From contig CM056744.1 in assembly GCA_029851415.1 (NCBI GenBank), positions 8,625,268 to 8,689,267 on the forward strand: DNA of 64,000 bases, read 5' to 3'. Below are positions 46,341-58,391 of the stretch, one piece after another. Below the pieces are notes generated by a model. It did not search any database. It had not been told where the DNA came from and worked only from the letters and a program-made list of their open reading frames with translations. The position numbers and the translations under genes are program-made. Source of the stretch: Eretmocerus hayati (Eukaryota; Arthropoda; Insecta; Hymenoptera; Aphelinidae). Numbering within the stretch: the stretch's first letter is position 1; every line of letters starts with the position of its first letter.

Positions 46341-47970
46341 GCCGACAGTTCGAGCAATATTCTGGGCATGGGAACTACGATCCTCTAGCTATATAATCAC
46401 AATCCTCGATGACGGAATGGACTACGAATCTCTTCGGGTGTGAATCTAGGAAAAGGTGGTGACTGCAAGGAGATTCTAGCGTTAAATCTCTATTCTGGTC
46501 GTTTTCACAGGCAGAATCTGATCTCATGTATCGAGAAGCATGGTGACCATACAACGGTTCAGAATCAGCACGTGATCCAATAACCAAGGGATCGGGACAT
46601 AACCCTGGACGTCCGATTCTGAAATCCTAGCTCTGTGATCGAAAATCTCGAGAAAGGGTAGATTCTCACAGATTAACGGGCGTGAATCTACCACTCGATA
46701 CTGGTGGAGAGGAGATTCGATTGTTCCTTTGCTAAATCTGGACATCCCCAGCGATGAAATCTGATCCCAAGTCGTGGAAAGACTCACATTAGATTCATTC
46801 CATTACACTGGTTCGGAGCGCTCAGATCGCTCCGACTCCCGGACCTCGATTCCTAAATACAATGAGTGAGAGAGAAAGATCCGAAAGTTCGGAGCGCCCC
46901 GACCAGCATATTTGGATAACCCTGTTATCTGTCACCATAACTCGAGACTAAGCCAAGCCTGTTTGGTGGTCCAAAGATCGAGCAATTTTCTAGGAATTAA
47001 AACTACGATCCTCTAGCTATGCGATCACAATTCTTGATATTGGAACGGACTACAAATCTCTTCGGGCGTGAATCTACGAGAGGGCGGTGACTAAAGGAGA
47101 TTTGAGAGCTGATTCTCTATTCTGGCCGATTTTACAGGCAGATTCTCATCTCATTCCGCGAGAAGCATGAATACCATACAACGATCGAGGCCAGAGCATG
47201 ATTTCATGGCAGCTGGATTGGGTGATGTTTTAGGGAGTGTGCTCCTGAAACCTGGCTCCTGGGCCGTTGTACGACCATCATGCTTCTCGGTACACGAAAC
47301 CAGATTCTGCTCGTGATAATGCGTAGAATAGAGATTTGACGCTCGAATCTCTTTCCAGTCACTACTCTTTCGTAGATTCACGCCCGGAAAGATTTGTAGT
47401 CCATTCCGTCATCGAGAGTTGTGATTGCATAGCTAGAGGATCGTAGTTTCAATCCCTAGGATATTGCTCGATCGTTCGACCACCAAACACACTTGGGTTA
47501 GTCTCGTGGTAGGGTGACCGGATAACGTAAGTCTTCCTATGACTTGGGATCGATTTCATCCGCGGGAATGCCCAGATTTAGCAAGGACACACTCGTATCT
47601 CCTACCCGTCACTATCGAGTAATAGATTCACGCCCATAAATCTATGAGATTCGACTTCTCCTCGAGATTTTTCTTTGCGGAGCTAAGATTTCAGAATCGT
47701 ACGTCCTGGGATAGCTCCCGATCCCTCAGTTATCTAATCACGTCTTGACTGGTGGTCGTTATTCGGTCATCATGCCTCTCGGTACATGAGATCAGATCCT
47801 GCTTGTGAAAATGGCGAGAATAGATATTTAACGGTCAACTCTCCTGTCAGTCGCTACCCTCTCTTAGATTCATGCCCGGAGAGATTCGTGATCTATTCCG
47901 TCATCGAGAATTGTGATTGATGCGCTAGCGAATCGAAAATTCGATCTTTAGGATATTACTCGATCCCTCG
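46341..47970. repeat. Quadruplicated ~220-bp module in two orientations
   Basis: A module with landmarks GATCCTCTAGCTAT, GGACTACRAATCTCTTCGGG, CGTGAATCTA, TCTCTATTCTGG and CGAGAAGCATG appears in plus orientation at about 46365-46560 and 46990-47180, and inverted at about 47270-47470 and 47760-47960. Shorter fragments (GAATCTACCACTCGATA at 46686, ATAGATTCACGCCCATA near 47620) lie between. The arrangement suggests a foldback element with compound arms. No coding. Confidence 0.75.
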
Positions 47971-48069
47971 GTCAATTTAGTCACTTGGCGTATGATCATG
48001 GTATCGTTCTTAATGCCATGATCCGGCCTGCAGCTCCTGATCAGATTCTGTCTCAGGAAATGATCATCA

Positions 48070-48640
48070 GTCAGGAAACAATATCGAAAACACCATCACA
48101 GCCGCCCACCCAATACGATTCTGAGATGAGGGATGTGAGATTTGTGTCCTGTGATTTCGAAATATCAAAGACCCTCCCCGACTTTTCCAGACTCTTGCAG
48201 CTAGCCATGCAACACGATTCGGGAGCTGTGTGATCTCAAATTCGTGCTTAGCAATGCCAAAATACCCCCAAAACACCCCCACTTGAAACTCGAACTCTGA
48301 TCTCGGTCAATTTGCGCCTCTACCCCGCAACCGTCCACGCAACACGAAACACGATTTAAAACTGAGCGATCTCAAATTCGTACTTAGCGACTCCGAAATG
48401 ACCCAAAAACACCCCTAGGTAACTCTCTAACTTTGATCTCGGTCAATTTCTGCATTCACCCCCGCAGCCGTCCACGCAACACGATTAGGAGGCAGGGCGA
48501 TGTCATTTCGTGTTCAGCGACCTCTAAACACCTCAATAACACCCTTCACTCGATTTTTCGAGCTCGATCTTGATAGCCGCTTGCTCACGACCCCGCAGCT
48601 TCCTACGCGATATGATCTCGAGATATGGCAATATGAGATT
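48070..48640. repeat. Tandem repeat, ~130-bp unit, about five copies
   Basis: Units share the order CGTCCACGCAACACGATT, GCGATCTCAAATTCGTRCTTAGCGA, AAAACACCCC, TTTGATCTCGGTCAATTT and CCCCGCAGCC. Copies start near 48088, 48206, 48331, 48468 and 48598; the first and last are strongly diverged. Non-coding, CpG-containing satellite-like repeat. Confidence 0.78.
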
Positions 48641-48649
48641 CGATCTCTA

Positions 48650-49470
48650 TATCTTCGAAATATTTGGCAGACGCCAGACCAAATTCGTTTGGGACGAAAT
48701 TCGTTGAACGGCTCGGTCAAGTATACGATTCCAGAGTGTGAGTTGATTTTGGAACATGACACGGTTAGGATAATTTGACCAAATTTGACGAATTGAGTCC
48801 CACTTGGAACTCATCTCCGCTAGTGAAATTATTGAGAAATCTTTCTCTCGATAAGACATATTAGATGGCATTGTTAAACTTGTGATACAGAACATCAAAT
48901 ATGTAAACCGTAGCAAAATGACCCTTTACGTGGCACCATTTGGCTCATCATAAGACGCGATCCAAAACCAGCCAAATCAAGAATTGAGATATATTTCGAA
49001 GATTTTTGTTTATACATATGGAAAAGGATATTCTGTACTTTCAACGATTTCTACATTTTGAATTAGCAAAAATTAATGGAGTAGAATTTGATACAAAGGC
49101 GGTTCGTTATCGCCATATTTTTGCCGCAATGACAATGCAATTATCATTCAATTAACCACGAAACCGTATGAGATACTTATATTTCCAGATTGAAGGCAAG
49201 GAAAACTGCAAGTTTCACGATTCATCGTATACTATAGCACTCTAATTACACGTCAAAGGATGATCAGCTTGGAAGATAATGGAGTTATAGAATTGAAGAA
49301 TTACTTACGAGCGTTAACGTGTTCTTTGATCTTGACTCATGACCCATTAATTATTAAGAATACAGATAAGGATTGGAAGCGATTGATAGAAATTGAGTAC
49401 TGCTGGAATGGATTTCCTTTCAAATTTTGTCAGGTGGCGATGTTCTATGAGCCATACCTGTCTTTGATAC
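48650..49470 (+). repeat. Duplicated 5' flank of serine protease (unit A)
   Basis: This region is collinear with 60985-61770. Shared words include GAAATTCGTTGAAC near 48697 and 61008, CACRGTTAGGATA near 48760 and 61068, and ATCGTATACTATAGCACTCTAATTACAC near 49222 and 61525. The homology runs without break into the TATA boxes and first exons of the two proteases. The 60-80-codon frames inside are not conserved between copies, so it is regulatory or intergenic DNA. Confidence 0.72.
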
Positions 49471-49473
49471 TCT

Positions 49474-49480
49474 TATATAA
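49474..49480 (+). promoter_or_regulatory. TATA box of serine protease A
   Basis: TATATAA inside TTATATAAGGAGAAGTT, 46 nt upstream of the ATG at 49526. The same TATATAAGGAGAAGTT block stands at the same distance before the paralogue at 61824, which supports its use as the core promoter. Confidence 0.72.
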
Positions 49481-49525
49481 GGAGAAGTTCCATGAGTTGG
49501 CTTAGTTGAGGAGGCCACTACCATC

Positions 49526-51344
49526 ATGAGATATTCAAGATTCACTCTTTCAATTGTATTCACAACCATCTTCACAGTTACCAGAGGTGAGTAAGTTTGG
49601 TCATTCACATCATGATTTTCTCCATCTGTTTTATGATCATGACTCACTGTCGTGATGAAACCGTTTAAAATTAAATCATGGTATGAAGATATACAGAATT
49701 CAAGTTCATTCGATTTGTGATAGGAGAGTACCATGCATGTACTTTATGAATTTTGCTCAGACCTGAGGAATCTTCTCTTCGTTACAAAATGTGGAATCCA
49801 ACATCGCAGACCCAAACGCTGGAGCAAATGTAAACAACCGCTTGACCCATTCAACACAAATGTCCACTAAAGTAGAAGGGGGGACAAGGGAGAAGAGAAC
49901 AACTTGAATGTCATTGGATTTGGAATCTGAAGAAATCAAGAGAATTGAGTTAGCTTTCGAAAATTGGAATAGAACGGGAGGCATACAGGAACTCGATTCA
50001 ACACATCTCCTTAGGGTGAAGAATGAAATCTTCAAAACATTCAATTACACCTTTCTTGTCTAATTTAGATTCGAACAACGTTTTCGGATAACAAAGAAAA
50101 TTTTCCGTGGGCCGAAGTTGTTCCGTGCAGAAAGGGTCTACAATCAACATTCCAGATATGCTTACATACATGCAGCGTAAAAAAATATTGTAGCTTGAGA
50201 ATACGCGAGCATCTGGGATCTGCGATTCGGAACATCATAATTTTAAATATATTTGAGTCTCGGTTGAAGAAAGATACCCGCAACTCCAGTAACATTCTTG
50301 AACTGAATACGTGACTTTCTTCTAATAGAGGGAAGAATGTTAATTATGATAAAGAAGAAGTTGATCTTTGTATATCACTACCTGAGTGTCTTCATTATTT
50401 TTTCAGGTGAACTCCAGAATGACACGAATCCCACGGAAATAAAATCGAGACATCGACGGATAGCAAATGGTTTCCCTACAAATCGAAATGACTACCCCTA
50501 CATAGTTTCGATACAAAGTATCCGAGGCAGCCATGTATGTGCTGGTTCTATAATATCTGAAAAATTTGTTCTGACAGCTGGTCACTGCGCTAGTCGTCCG
50601 ACTCCGTCGATGGCCGTCATGGTTGGAGAACCATTTCAAGACAATTATCCAAATCAATACTATTCTGTCGATGAAGTATTCAGACATGAATCTTATAACC
50701 TGCCAAATAATCTCGCCGATGCTATAAATGACATAACCTTAATCAAACTCAAGGAACCTATAAAATTCAGTAGAATAGCTCAAAAAGTAAAACTCATTAG
50801 ACGTGATCAGTATGTTATAGTTGGCTCGAATGCTATAGCTTTAGGATGGGGAGCAGTTAGGGAGCCTCAAAATGATAACGATTATACATATAATCCTGCC
50901 ATTGATACTCAGGATAGTCCTCTAGTTTTTGATCGTTTCCGATTTGATAATGCATCTCGTTTATACGCGAGAGTATTTCCTAAACATCTTCAATATGTGA
51001 GTCAAACCGTCATAACACGAAAGGAGTGTTTGGCAAAATATCAGGATCCAGTTCATGAAAGTCACTTGTGTACTTTTTCGCCTGGAAGAGGTCCTTGCTT
51101 CAAGGACTCTGGTGGTCCTTTAATTGTTGATGGGATACAAGTTGGTGTGTACTCTGGGGGTAAAAGATGTGGAAATAATCCAGGATTTCCTAGCTTATGG
51201 ACCAATATTAGTCTTTTCCGGGACTGGATAGATTCTAAAATGAAGGATTCGGTACAGCATCGAGATGAAACAAAAGTTCCATCTAAGTTTGTTACTAACA
51301 ACTACGTCACTACTCCTTCGACATGGGTATTTCCTCATAATTGA
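49526..51344 (+). CDS. Secreted S1 serine protease A with KDSGG active site
   Basis: Predicted secreted zymogen of the chymotrypsin fold, 332 aa. Exon 1 (49526-49586) encodes the signal peptide MRYSRFTLSIVFTTIFTVTR; exon 2 (50407-51344) encodes the rest; the 820-bp intron is phase 1 (AGAG|GTGAGT ... TTTCAG). A 17-residue propeptide ends SRHRR, with activation before IANG (residue 39). Triad: His80 (LTAGHC), Asp129 (NDITLIKL), Ser255 (CFKDSGGPL). Chymotrypsin position 193 is Lys instead of the near-invariant Gly whose backbone forms the oxyanion hole. S1 residue 189 reads Gly, so trypsin-like cleavage is not expected. After LGWG (166-169) there is an acidic/aromatic insertion of roughly 30 residues (QNDNDYTYNP...), and a 35-residue tail follows the final helix. 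AATAAA at 51477. Paralogue: 61824-63716. Confidence 0.88.
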
Positions 51345-51476
51345 TTTAGTCAAAGAAATCACGGTTGAATCGGGCGATCTAGTTTGAACTGTTTCTTTTC
51401 TTCTCAAACTAATTTTCAGATGTATGAAATGATAAGTTATCTATAGAATATATGGTACTCGATTTTGATTGTGAAG

Positions 51477-51482
51477 AATAAA
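51477..51482 (+). terminator. Polyadenylation signal of serine protease A
   Basis: AATAAA 133 nt past the stop codon, in a 3' flank that is collinear with the flanks of the paralogue and of the pseudogene at 53425-53703. Confidence 0.6.
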
Positions 51483-51790
51483 ATCAAATGGTCATGACGT
51501 AGTCATTAATTCAAGACCGTTACTGCAATTGAATTCGAAGTTGATCGTGCGGATTTCCTGAGCTTAACCATATTTGAGACATCAAGTGAGTATGTGTCCA
51601 TGTGGCCGAAATACATTTCAGACCCAAGCATGAATCATTGGAAGATACTATTCGTTATTAATGCATTGGCAAACCCCAGTTTAATCTCTAAATTCCTTCA
51701 AAATGGAATAAATGAAAAAGTACTCTTCAATCACGCTTCTGATATATGAAGTACACGTTTGGTGAATTTCACTAGAGAGTAATTGAGGGG
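51483..51790. other. 3' flank of serine protease A
   Basis: No gene. The sequence is homologous to 53830-54080 and 63820-64000: GGTCATGACGTRRTCATTAAT is followed by the GCATGRATCA...GAAGATMCTAT stretch. Confidence 0.6.
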
Positions 51791-51794
51791 TGAG

Positions 51795-52800
51795 TAGAAC
51801 AAGGGCCTAAGTGCAAACTGGCGAATTTGAAAAAAAAAAAAAAAAAAAACGATAGAAACTGACTATATTATGTGGATGGCATGATTGGATCAGCGAATCT
51901 GGCTTATTTCAAGGTTTATGACATCCTCGAAATAACCGCACAGAAATTGGAAGGTCGCTGTCAACTTTGGAAGGAATGCGGCTATTCGAGAAATGTGGTT
52001 AGGCCCTTTTACTCAATACTGGGTCGATTTTTGGGACAAAAAATTCACTAAAAATTCAAATGAAATCGAGTAACCTCCAGATTTCTCCAGTATATCGATG
52101 GGTATGTCACACAAGATATCCGATAGCGATTCAATGTCTCAATGCATGTTCGTAAATTTTGCGCGTGAATGATGGTTTTACTGAGTGTGTGGAACTGTGG
52201 TTACTCAATATTCACGTAAGAAGTACGAAGATACTTCATGACTTCTTTTAAATGCCAATTGAGTACATAATTTGATATCCAGAACCGGTACAAAAGAGGT
52301 ATTGAGCCCATGAGAATTGTTTGAGAATTTTTTCGTCAAAAATTAGGCCCTTTTTACCAATACCCCACCACTGACACCCTTCATCCCAATATCGAAAGAG
52401 AACTTAGGCCCTTTTGTACGAATTTTTGCGGTGATTTGGACCATTCTAGAAACCATCTCAGTAACTAAGCCTTTCTCACCAACACTCGTGCACTTAGGTC
52501 CTCCTCAATTAGGCCTTTTTCATCAATATTTTTGCACTCAGGCCCTTTTCTCGATGCTTGCAGAAAGGCTCTGTCAGAAATTCATTGCGGCCTTGATGGT
52601 TTCTTGAGCACCTTTCTCTGTGATGAGACGCCTTCATATACTCACGTTTATGTTGAGATTAGTTTCCCTCAGGTTCTCTTGAAGATTCTCTTTGTTCCGA
52701 TCATTCAACCGACAAAAGAACCCAACTTCCATCATTCAATCGATTAAAGGTCCTATTGGCAGTTAGGCCCCTTTATCTCATATGCAAAAGGGCCTAAAGA
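51795..52800. repeat. Element with many AGGCCCTTTT motifs
   Basis: AAGGGCCTAAGTGC at 51801 opens a stretch in which TTAGGCCCTTTT or close variants recur near 51990, 52343, 52403, 52510, 52538, 52760 and 52788 (two orientations). A run of about 20 A lies at 51831-51850. This looks like a non-autonomous transposon with subterminal repeats. Further copies of the motif at 54200-54330 may be the other end, separated by the protease pseudogene. Confidence 0.6.
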
Positions 52801-53424
52801 CACTTCTGAGTCTGATCTATGGGGTTTTCGAAGTTTATGGAAGAACAATTTTCATGGTTGTTTCACCCACCTTCTTAATCATTCCTTAATCAACGTCAAA
52901 GAACATAAGCAATTTTTGAAGTACTTTTGCCGTGATAGAGACTTGTCACGGCAAAGACATTTGTCACGAAAACTGATGGTCGAAGCGTGAATTGCAACGG
53001 ACTAATCTTTTGTGCACAGCATTTTGGCGAAGAAGATTGATAGTGAAAAGATGTCTGAACCCTTATGTTCCTTAGTTTTTGAGATCTCTTGACCATTATG
53101 AGGAAAATTCTCATTTAAAAAAAAAAACCATATTGTCAGAGTGGCGCATTTCTCTGCGAGGACACTTTTTAAAACGTTTTTCTTTCTCGGCCAACCGGTA
53201 AATATCTGGATGATTTACGCTAGGTGGTTGGCATTTTTTTTGCGAGCGCGGCGTTAATTTAGGCCACCCGGTAAATAATAATTGGGCGGACAAGATTCGC
53301 GTCGGGTGGTTGATACAAACTTTTCCGGCGTGCACGCGGTACAAGGGGTCTAGCTATCTGAGTAGGAATTAGTTCACGGAGCGTATACGCCCCGGATCCG
53401 GCTCTGGAGACTGCGTGTACGCCT
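52801..53424. other. No gene recognised
   Basis: Two imperfect copies of CCGGTAAATA(T/A)...GGCGGACAAGAT/GGTGGTTGGC words occur around 53190-53320. Otherwise unremarkable. Confidence 0.4.
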
Positions 53425-53703
53425 GTCATAACAGAAGAATAATGCTTACAAAGATATCAAAACCCAGTTCATGAAAGTCACATGTGTACTTTTTCACCTG
53501 GGAGGGGTTCATGTTTCAAGAACTCTGAAGGTCCTTTGATTGTTGATGGAATACAAGTTGGTATCTTCGCTGGGCTGAAAAGATGTGGAACTTATCCAGG
53601 ATATCCTAGTTTATACACCAATATTGCCCTTTTCCGGGACTGGATAGATTCTAAAATGAGAGATTCGGTAAGGCATCGAGGTGAAAAACACGTGCATTCA
53701 TGA
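53425..53703 (+). pseudogene. 3' fragment of a serine protease (paralogue of A and B)
   Basis: Homology to proteases A and B begins abruptly at codon VIT (53425) and continues in frame to TGA at 53701-53703. It is broken by an in-frame TAA at 53440-53442, where A and B have a charged residue just before a conserved Cys. The active-site motif reads CFKNSEGPL: Ser is kept, but Asp194 is Asn and Gly196 is Glu, so even an intact protein would not be active. His and Asp exons are absent. The 3' tail is frameshifted relative to A and B. The collinear 3' flank to about 54080 shows it came with a segmental duplication rather than retroposition. Confidence 0.85.
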
Positions 53704-54170
53704 CTTCTACAAGCAACTGCGTCACTCCTTCGATATGGGTATTCCCAAACAGTTCACTTTTGTCCTCGAACTAATCCTAGATTGTATTATGTGATAAGTT
53801 ATCTATAGAAACTATGTTATCCAATTCTGCTTGTGAAAAAATAACTTGAATGGTCATGACGTGATCATTAATTTAAGATAGTCACTGATAAAGAAAGTCA
53901 ATTGAATCCAAAGTAAATTGTGTAAATATCCCGAGTTGAATCATTTCCATTTCATCAAAGTAATATGTGTCAATATAATCGATATTAATGCCGAACTCAA
54001 GCATGGATCAAAGAAAGATCCTATGCGTTGTTAATGCATCAACAAACCTGATTTCTGTTTAGAATATTCTCAAAACCCAATAATAAACAAGTTACCCCGC
54101 ATACTGAAATTCGGTTCTTCCCTGATCAATCTGAGAAGTAAATGGTGTAAAACTTTTTCTTGGACCTGTT
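53704..54170. other. 3' flank of the protease pseudogene
   Basis: Collinear with the downstream flanks of proteases A and B (AAGTTATCTATAGAAACTAT, TGGTCATGACGTGATCATTAA). The AATAAA of A is altered here (AAAATAACTT). No separate gene. Confidence 0.6.
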
Positions 54171-55030
54171 CATTGATTTAGCATCGATTTAGCAATACAT
54201 AGAAGGGCCTCAGTGCACTTAGGCGCTTTTGTCGATTATATGATGGGAGCTAGGCCCTTTTATCGATTGTATGATGAAAGTTAGGTCCTGTGTTTATTAT
54301 TTGAAGGCAGTTAGACCCCTCGGACAGCTAGTTGTAAAGGCCTGATGGATAAGAATGAATCGTCTAAATACGATGCTGCACTATTGGATACGGATGATTC
54401 GCAAATGGATTGTTGGAACCCATTCCATTGGAGATGAGTTGAGAGAACATTGCTCTCAAATCATCACTTGTCCAAGTCAATCTTGTCTATTGGAACCAAA
54501 GGCACAACTTTCAAATTATCAATGAATCCCGGTAAGCGTCTGGAGGTGAATCGAAGGCATTGGAGCGCAGACAATATTTGGCGTAGTGCCCTTGAATCCC
54601 CCTTCCCCACCCGGCTAGAGCAAGAAAATTGCCGCTTAGCCGCTCTGATATTAAGAACTACGGATATCCATATTGCTTATCGGCCCCTCCTGGAGATATT
54701 GTCCCTTCATTGCACTCGGAAGAATTGATTTCCGTGCATCAGAATAGCCCGACCTCGCACCAATGCATATTAATACTATTGCAAGAATTAGAGAAGTCAG
54801 ACCCTAGAGGACGTCAAGAGAATCGGAATGATTCACTTGACAGAAGATGTAATTTCAATTTCGAGAACAAAATTTAAGATTATCAAAATGTGTTGGAAAA
54901 ACCAACATACTTTCTTGTTTTTCACTCTATTTCTCATAGATCACATCCATGATCTTGTAATCAACTCCATGACCCATAATCACTCTGCCGCGAATATCAC
55001 TTCCCATCTCGTTAAGACGGATTTGCTATA
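54171..55030. other. No gene; AGGCCCTTTT motifs at the left end
   Basis: Motif copies (AAGGGCCTCAGTGC, CACTTAGGCGCTTTT, CTAGGCCCTTTTATCGATT) lie at 54206-54330, matching the element at 51.8-52.8 kb. The remaining sequence has only short frames without domains. Confidence 0.45.
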
Positions 55031-55039
55031 CATCGTCAC

Positions 55040-55415
55040 GTGAAAGAGAATGTGTTATTTTTCATCCCATTAGGAATGTGTTAGTCTTCGCGGCGTAGAG
55101 GAGAATGTGTCATTTTTCGTGGGCTTGAGGCGAAATACTTATAGTCTCCGTAACTCCATGAACAAAGTCTACGGATGCGTTAATTTTCGCGCCGCTAAAG
55201 AGAATGTGCTTCTTTTCATGGCCCTAAGACGAAATATTTGTCTCCGTCCCTTTGAACGAGCACGTGTGCGAGTGTGTTATAGTCTTCATACCGATCAAGA
55301 GTAAGTGCTAGTTTCATGGGCCGTTGAGCAGTAAGTGTCAGTCTTCGTGCCACTAAGGAGTAAGTGTTAAGTTTTGTGGACCCAAGGAGAATTCGTTAAT
55401 CTTCGTCAGTCACGA
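55040..55415. repeat. 29-bp minisatellite
   Basis: The clearest units start at 55299, 55328, 55357 and 55386, exactly 29 bp apart, with consensus GGAGTAAGTGTTAGTCTTCG followed by a TGCCACTAA-like end. Diverged units with AATGTG cores lie at 55049, 55075 and 55104, and a higher-order block repeats AGACGAAATA(C/T)TT...CTCCGT near 55129 and 55228. Confidence 0.8.
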
Positions 55416-56045
55416 GAAAAGAGGTGTCAATCTTCGTAAGAGGCGTCGATATCATGTTCCATTATACCGAGCCATTGGTATTTATCTATTGATCAAAAGA
55501 CAGTCATTTGAGTGCGATTTGTTACGAGATTAGTGGTGGCTTTAGTTGCCGAGACAGCATATTGTGGTAGGATTGACCCGCTCACTGCGAGTTGACCTCT
55601 CGTAATTTTATTCCATAAACCGGGCTACCTTATTTTGGGAAATATGTCTGAAAGGGATGAATCCTTCTTTACTCGCCATCCATACTCTTGGCAAAGTCAA
55701 TGGACATTGAAGATTATCACTGGGAATAGTCCCCAAGCAGAGACGAGGTGGTGAAAATTGAAATCTGAAAAACTTCAGGCCCAATGATGGGCAAAATCCT
55801 CAGAATAATCTCAGTGTGCGCATTAATTTGAGTTTGGATTTGCTGAGAAATGTCGCATACACTGAATCTTCTCCAGATGCACACATCTCCATAGCGTACA
55901 CCTCTTCATGAAACAGACAATTTTTGTGTGACGGGAAGAAATACTTGAGCCTTTATAAGGGTAACATCTCCCAATAATGGTCACCCCCTAAATGGACAGT
56001 CTTTTCACAACTCGGTGGTGTCACAGGTACTGCAAGCTCTAAAAT
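55416..56045. other. No gene recognised
   Basis: No domain, repeat or RNA gene noticed. Confidence 0.4.
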
Positions 56046-56789
56046 AGTATATAGGCCATTTCGGAGCATTTCAGCCAGAGCCGTCACCAGGGAGGGTCTG
56101 GGAAAAATCCCAAAAAAAATTTTTCTGTTAGCACCATGTTTAAATAGAACGAAAAAATTTTTTTATAATTTTTTCGAAGCCCCCCATGGGCCTGAGGGCC
56201 CATAAAAGATCTATTTGAGGCCCCTTTCTAGCCTATTTTGGAAAAATCATAGCTCCAACTAGACTCAATATTTTTGGACGTACTTGGGCGCATTTTCTTT
56301 CTTCAGATCGGTACTTTAAAGAAAAGAATTGTTCCAGAGCGATAACTGAGCCTAGCAACTTTTAGGAGCTATTTGCCGAGGGCACATTTTAGCGATTTTT
56401 GGGCCTCATTCAAAGTAATTTAGCTCCCTTTAGACATGGGATAATCGACTTTGACCAGTGATCATTTTGAAGGTCTTGAAAAAAGCTACGATTCGACCAC
56501 TTGCAAGAGTTGATTATCGGACTTTTCATAGGAGTTACAGTCGTTACAAGTTGAGCAGTTTCGTGAAAATGACAAACTTAGAGCTCAATTTAAGAAAATC
56601 GTTTTTCTTTCTTTTGACCTCAAACCTGTGCGAATATGTTTTTTGATACAAATACTATCAATTAGGACAATAATCTGGGTATGCCATTCAATTCTCGATT
56701 TTATTCAGCCAATTTAAAACACCCTTTTTTGACTTTTTACTTAAAATGCCAACACAGACATGGCTCGCATATGCTTTCATCTGAGTTAT

Positions 56790-57990
56790 TGTGCACCAAC
56801 TTGGGTGGCATTACTCCCCCACGTGCCCCCAAATATGTGTAAAAACTTCCGCAGGCAAGCCTCGAGCCAGAAGCGAGCTGGAGGTTCAAACCATCAGGTC
56901 CGAGATGGGCATTATTTCGTCTATTTTGGGGCAGGCGAGCGAGGGCTCGATTCCCCGTGTTCCCACCCACAAACGAGACGAGTGGCTAGAAATGGGATAC
57001 GAACATGTTTTTTCGACTCAAAATGACCATCTGAACATGATTCCGGGGTCAATTCAGCCCTACATCATCGTCATTTTGTATTAGAGGCGCAAAACCTGTT
57101 ATTACGGAGTTTAACGCTGTCTGAGGATTGGATGATATCCTAGGCACGAATTGACCCCGAAATTGTGTTTAGATGGTCATTTTGAGCCGGAAAAACATGT
57201 TTGTATCCCTATTCTAGCCACTCGTCTCGTTTGTGGGCGGGAACACGAGGAATGGAGTCATGCTCGCCTGCCCCGAAATAGACGAAATAATGCCCATCTC
57301 GGACCTGATGGTTTGAGCCTCCAGCTCGCTTCTGGCTCAAGGCTTGCCTGCGGAAGTTCTTACACATATTTGGGGGTACTTTGGGGAGTAATTTCCGAGT
57401 CTCAAGCCAGAAGCGAGCTGGAGGTTCAAACCATCAGGTCCAAAATGGGCACTATTTCGTCTAATTTGGGGCAGGCGAGCTAGGGTTTGATTCCCCGTGT
57501 TTCTACTCACAAACGAGACGAGTGGCCAGAATGGGGATTCAAACATGTTTTTCCCACTCAAGATGACCATCTAAAGACGGGGTCCATTGAACCCTGAATT
57601 ATCGTCATTTTGCAGTGGAGGAGCAAAACCTGTCATTACAGAGTTTAACGCCGTTTAAGGATTGGATGATATCCTAGGCACAAATTGTCCCGGAATCATG
57701 TTGAGATGGTCATTCTGAGTCAGAAAAACATGTTTGAATCCCCATTCTAGCCACTCGTCTCGTTTGTGAGCAGAAACACGGGGAATCGAGCCCTCGCTCG
57801 CCTGCCCCAAATTAGACGAAATAATGCCCATTCTGGACGTGATGGTTTGAACCTCCAGCTCGCTTCTGGCTTGAGGCTCGCCTCCGGGAGTTTTTACACA
57901 TATTCGGGGGTACTTGGGGAAGTGATTTGATCCAGGTTGGTGCACAATAACTCAGATAGAAGCATATATGCGAACTATGCCTATGTTGGC
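56790..57990. repeat. Four alternating copies of a ~200-bp module
   Basis: Plus-orientation copies are at about 56860-57050 and 57400-57590; inverted copies at about 57170-57360 and 57700-57900. Each has, in order, GAAGCGAGCTGGAGGTTCAAACC, ATGGGCAYTATTTCGTC, GGGGCAGGCGAGC, CGATTCCCCGTG and ACGAGACGAGTGGC. GGGCTCGATTCCCCG resembles a tRNA B box, but no A box at suitable distance was found. Confidence 0.78.
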
Positions 57991-58391
57991 ATTTTAAGCG
58001 AAAAGTCAAAAAAGGGTGTTTTAAATTGGCTGAATAAGATCGAGAATTGAATGGCGCACCCAGATTATTGTCCTTATTGATAGTATTTGTTTTGAAAAAA
58101 ATATTCGCACAGGTTTGGGGTAGAAAGAAAAAAAACGATTCTTTTAAATTGAGCTCAAAATTTGCCATTTTCACGAAACTGCTCAACTTGTAACGACTGT
58201 AACTCCTATGAAAAGTCCGATAATCGACTTTCACAAGTAATCAAATTGTAGCTTTTTTCAAGACCTTCAAAATGACTACCGGTGAAAGTCGATCATCTCA
58301 TGTCTAAAGGGAGCTAGATTACTTTGAAGGAGGCCCAAAAATCGCTAAAATGTGCTCTCAGAAAATAGAATCTCCTAGAAGTTGCTACTAG

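Noticed and set aside
49260..49505. 81-codon frame upstream of protease A as an extra exon or gene
   Set aside because: The paralogous flank at 61.4-61.7 kb does not keep the frame, and the frame runs through the TATA box of protease A.
55299..55415. 29-bp phased repeats as a CRISPR array
   Set aside because: Units are contiguous without unique spacers and the context is a eukaryotic genome; it is a minisatellite.
57480..57545. GATTCCCCGTG words as tRNA B boxes
   Set aside because: No A box at a suitable distance and no cloverleaf could be drawn; the word belongs to the repeated module of the foldback.
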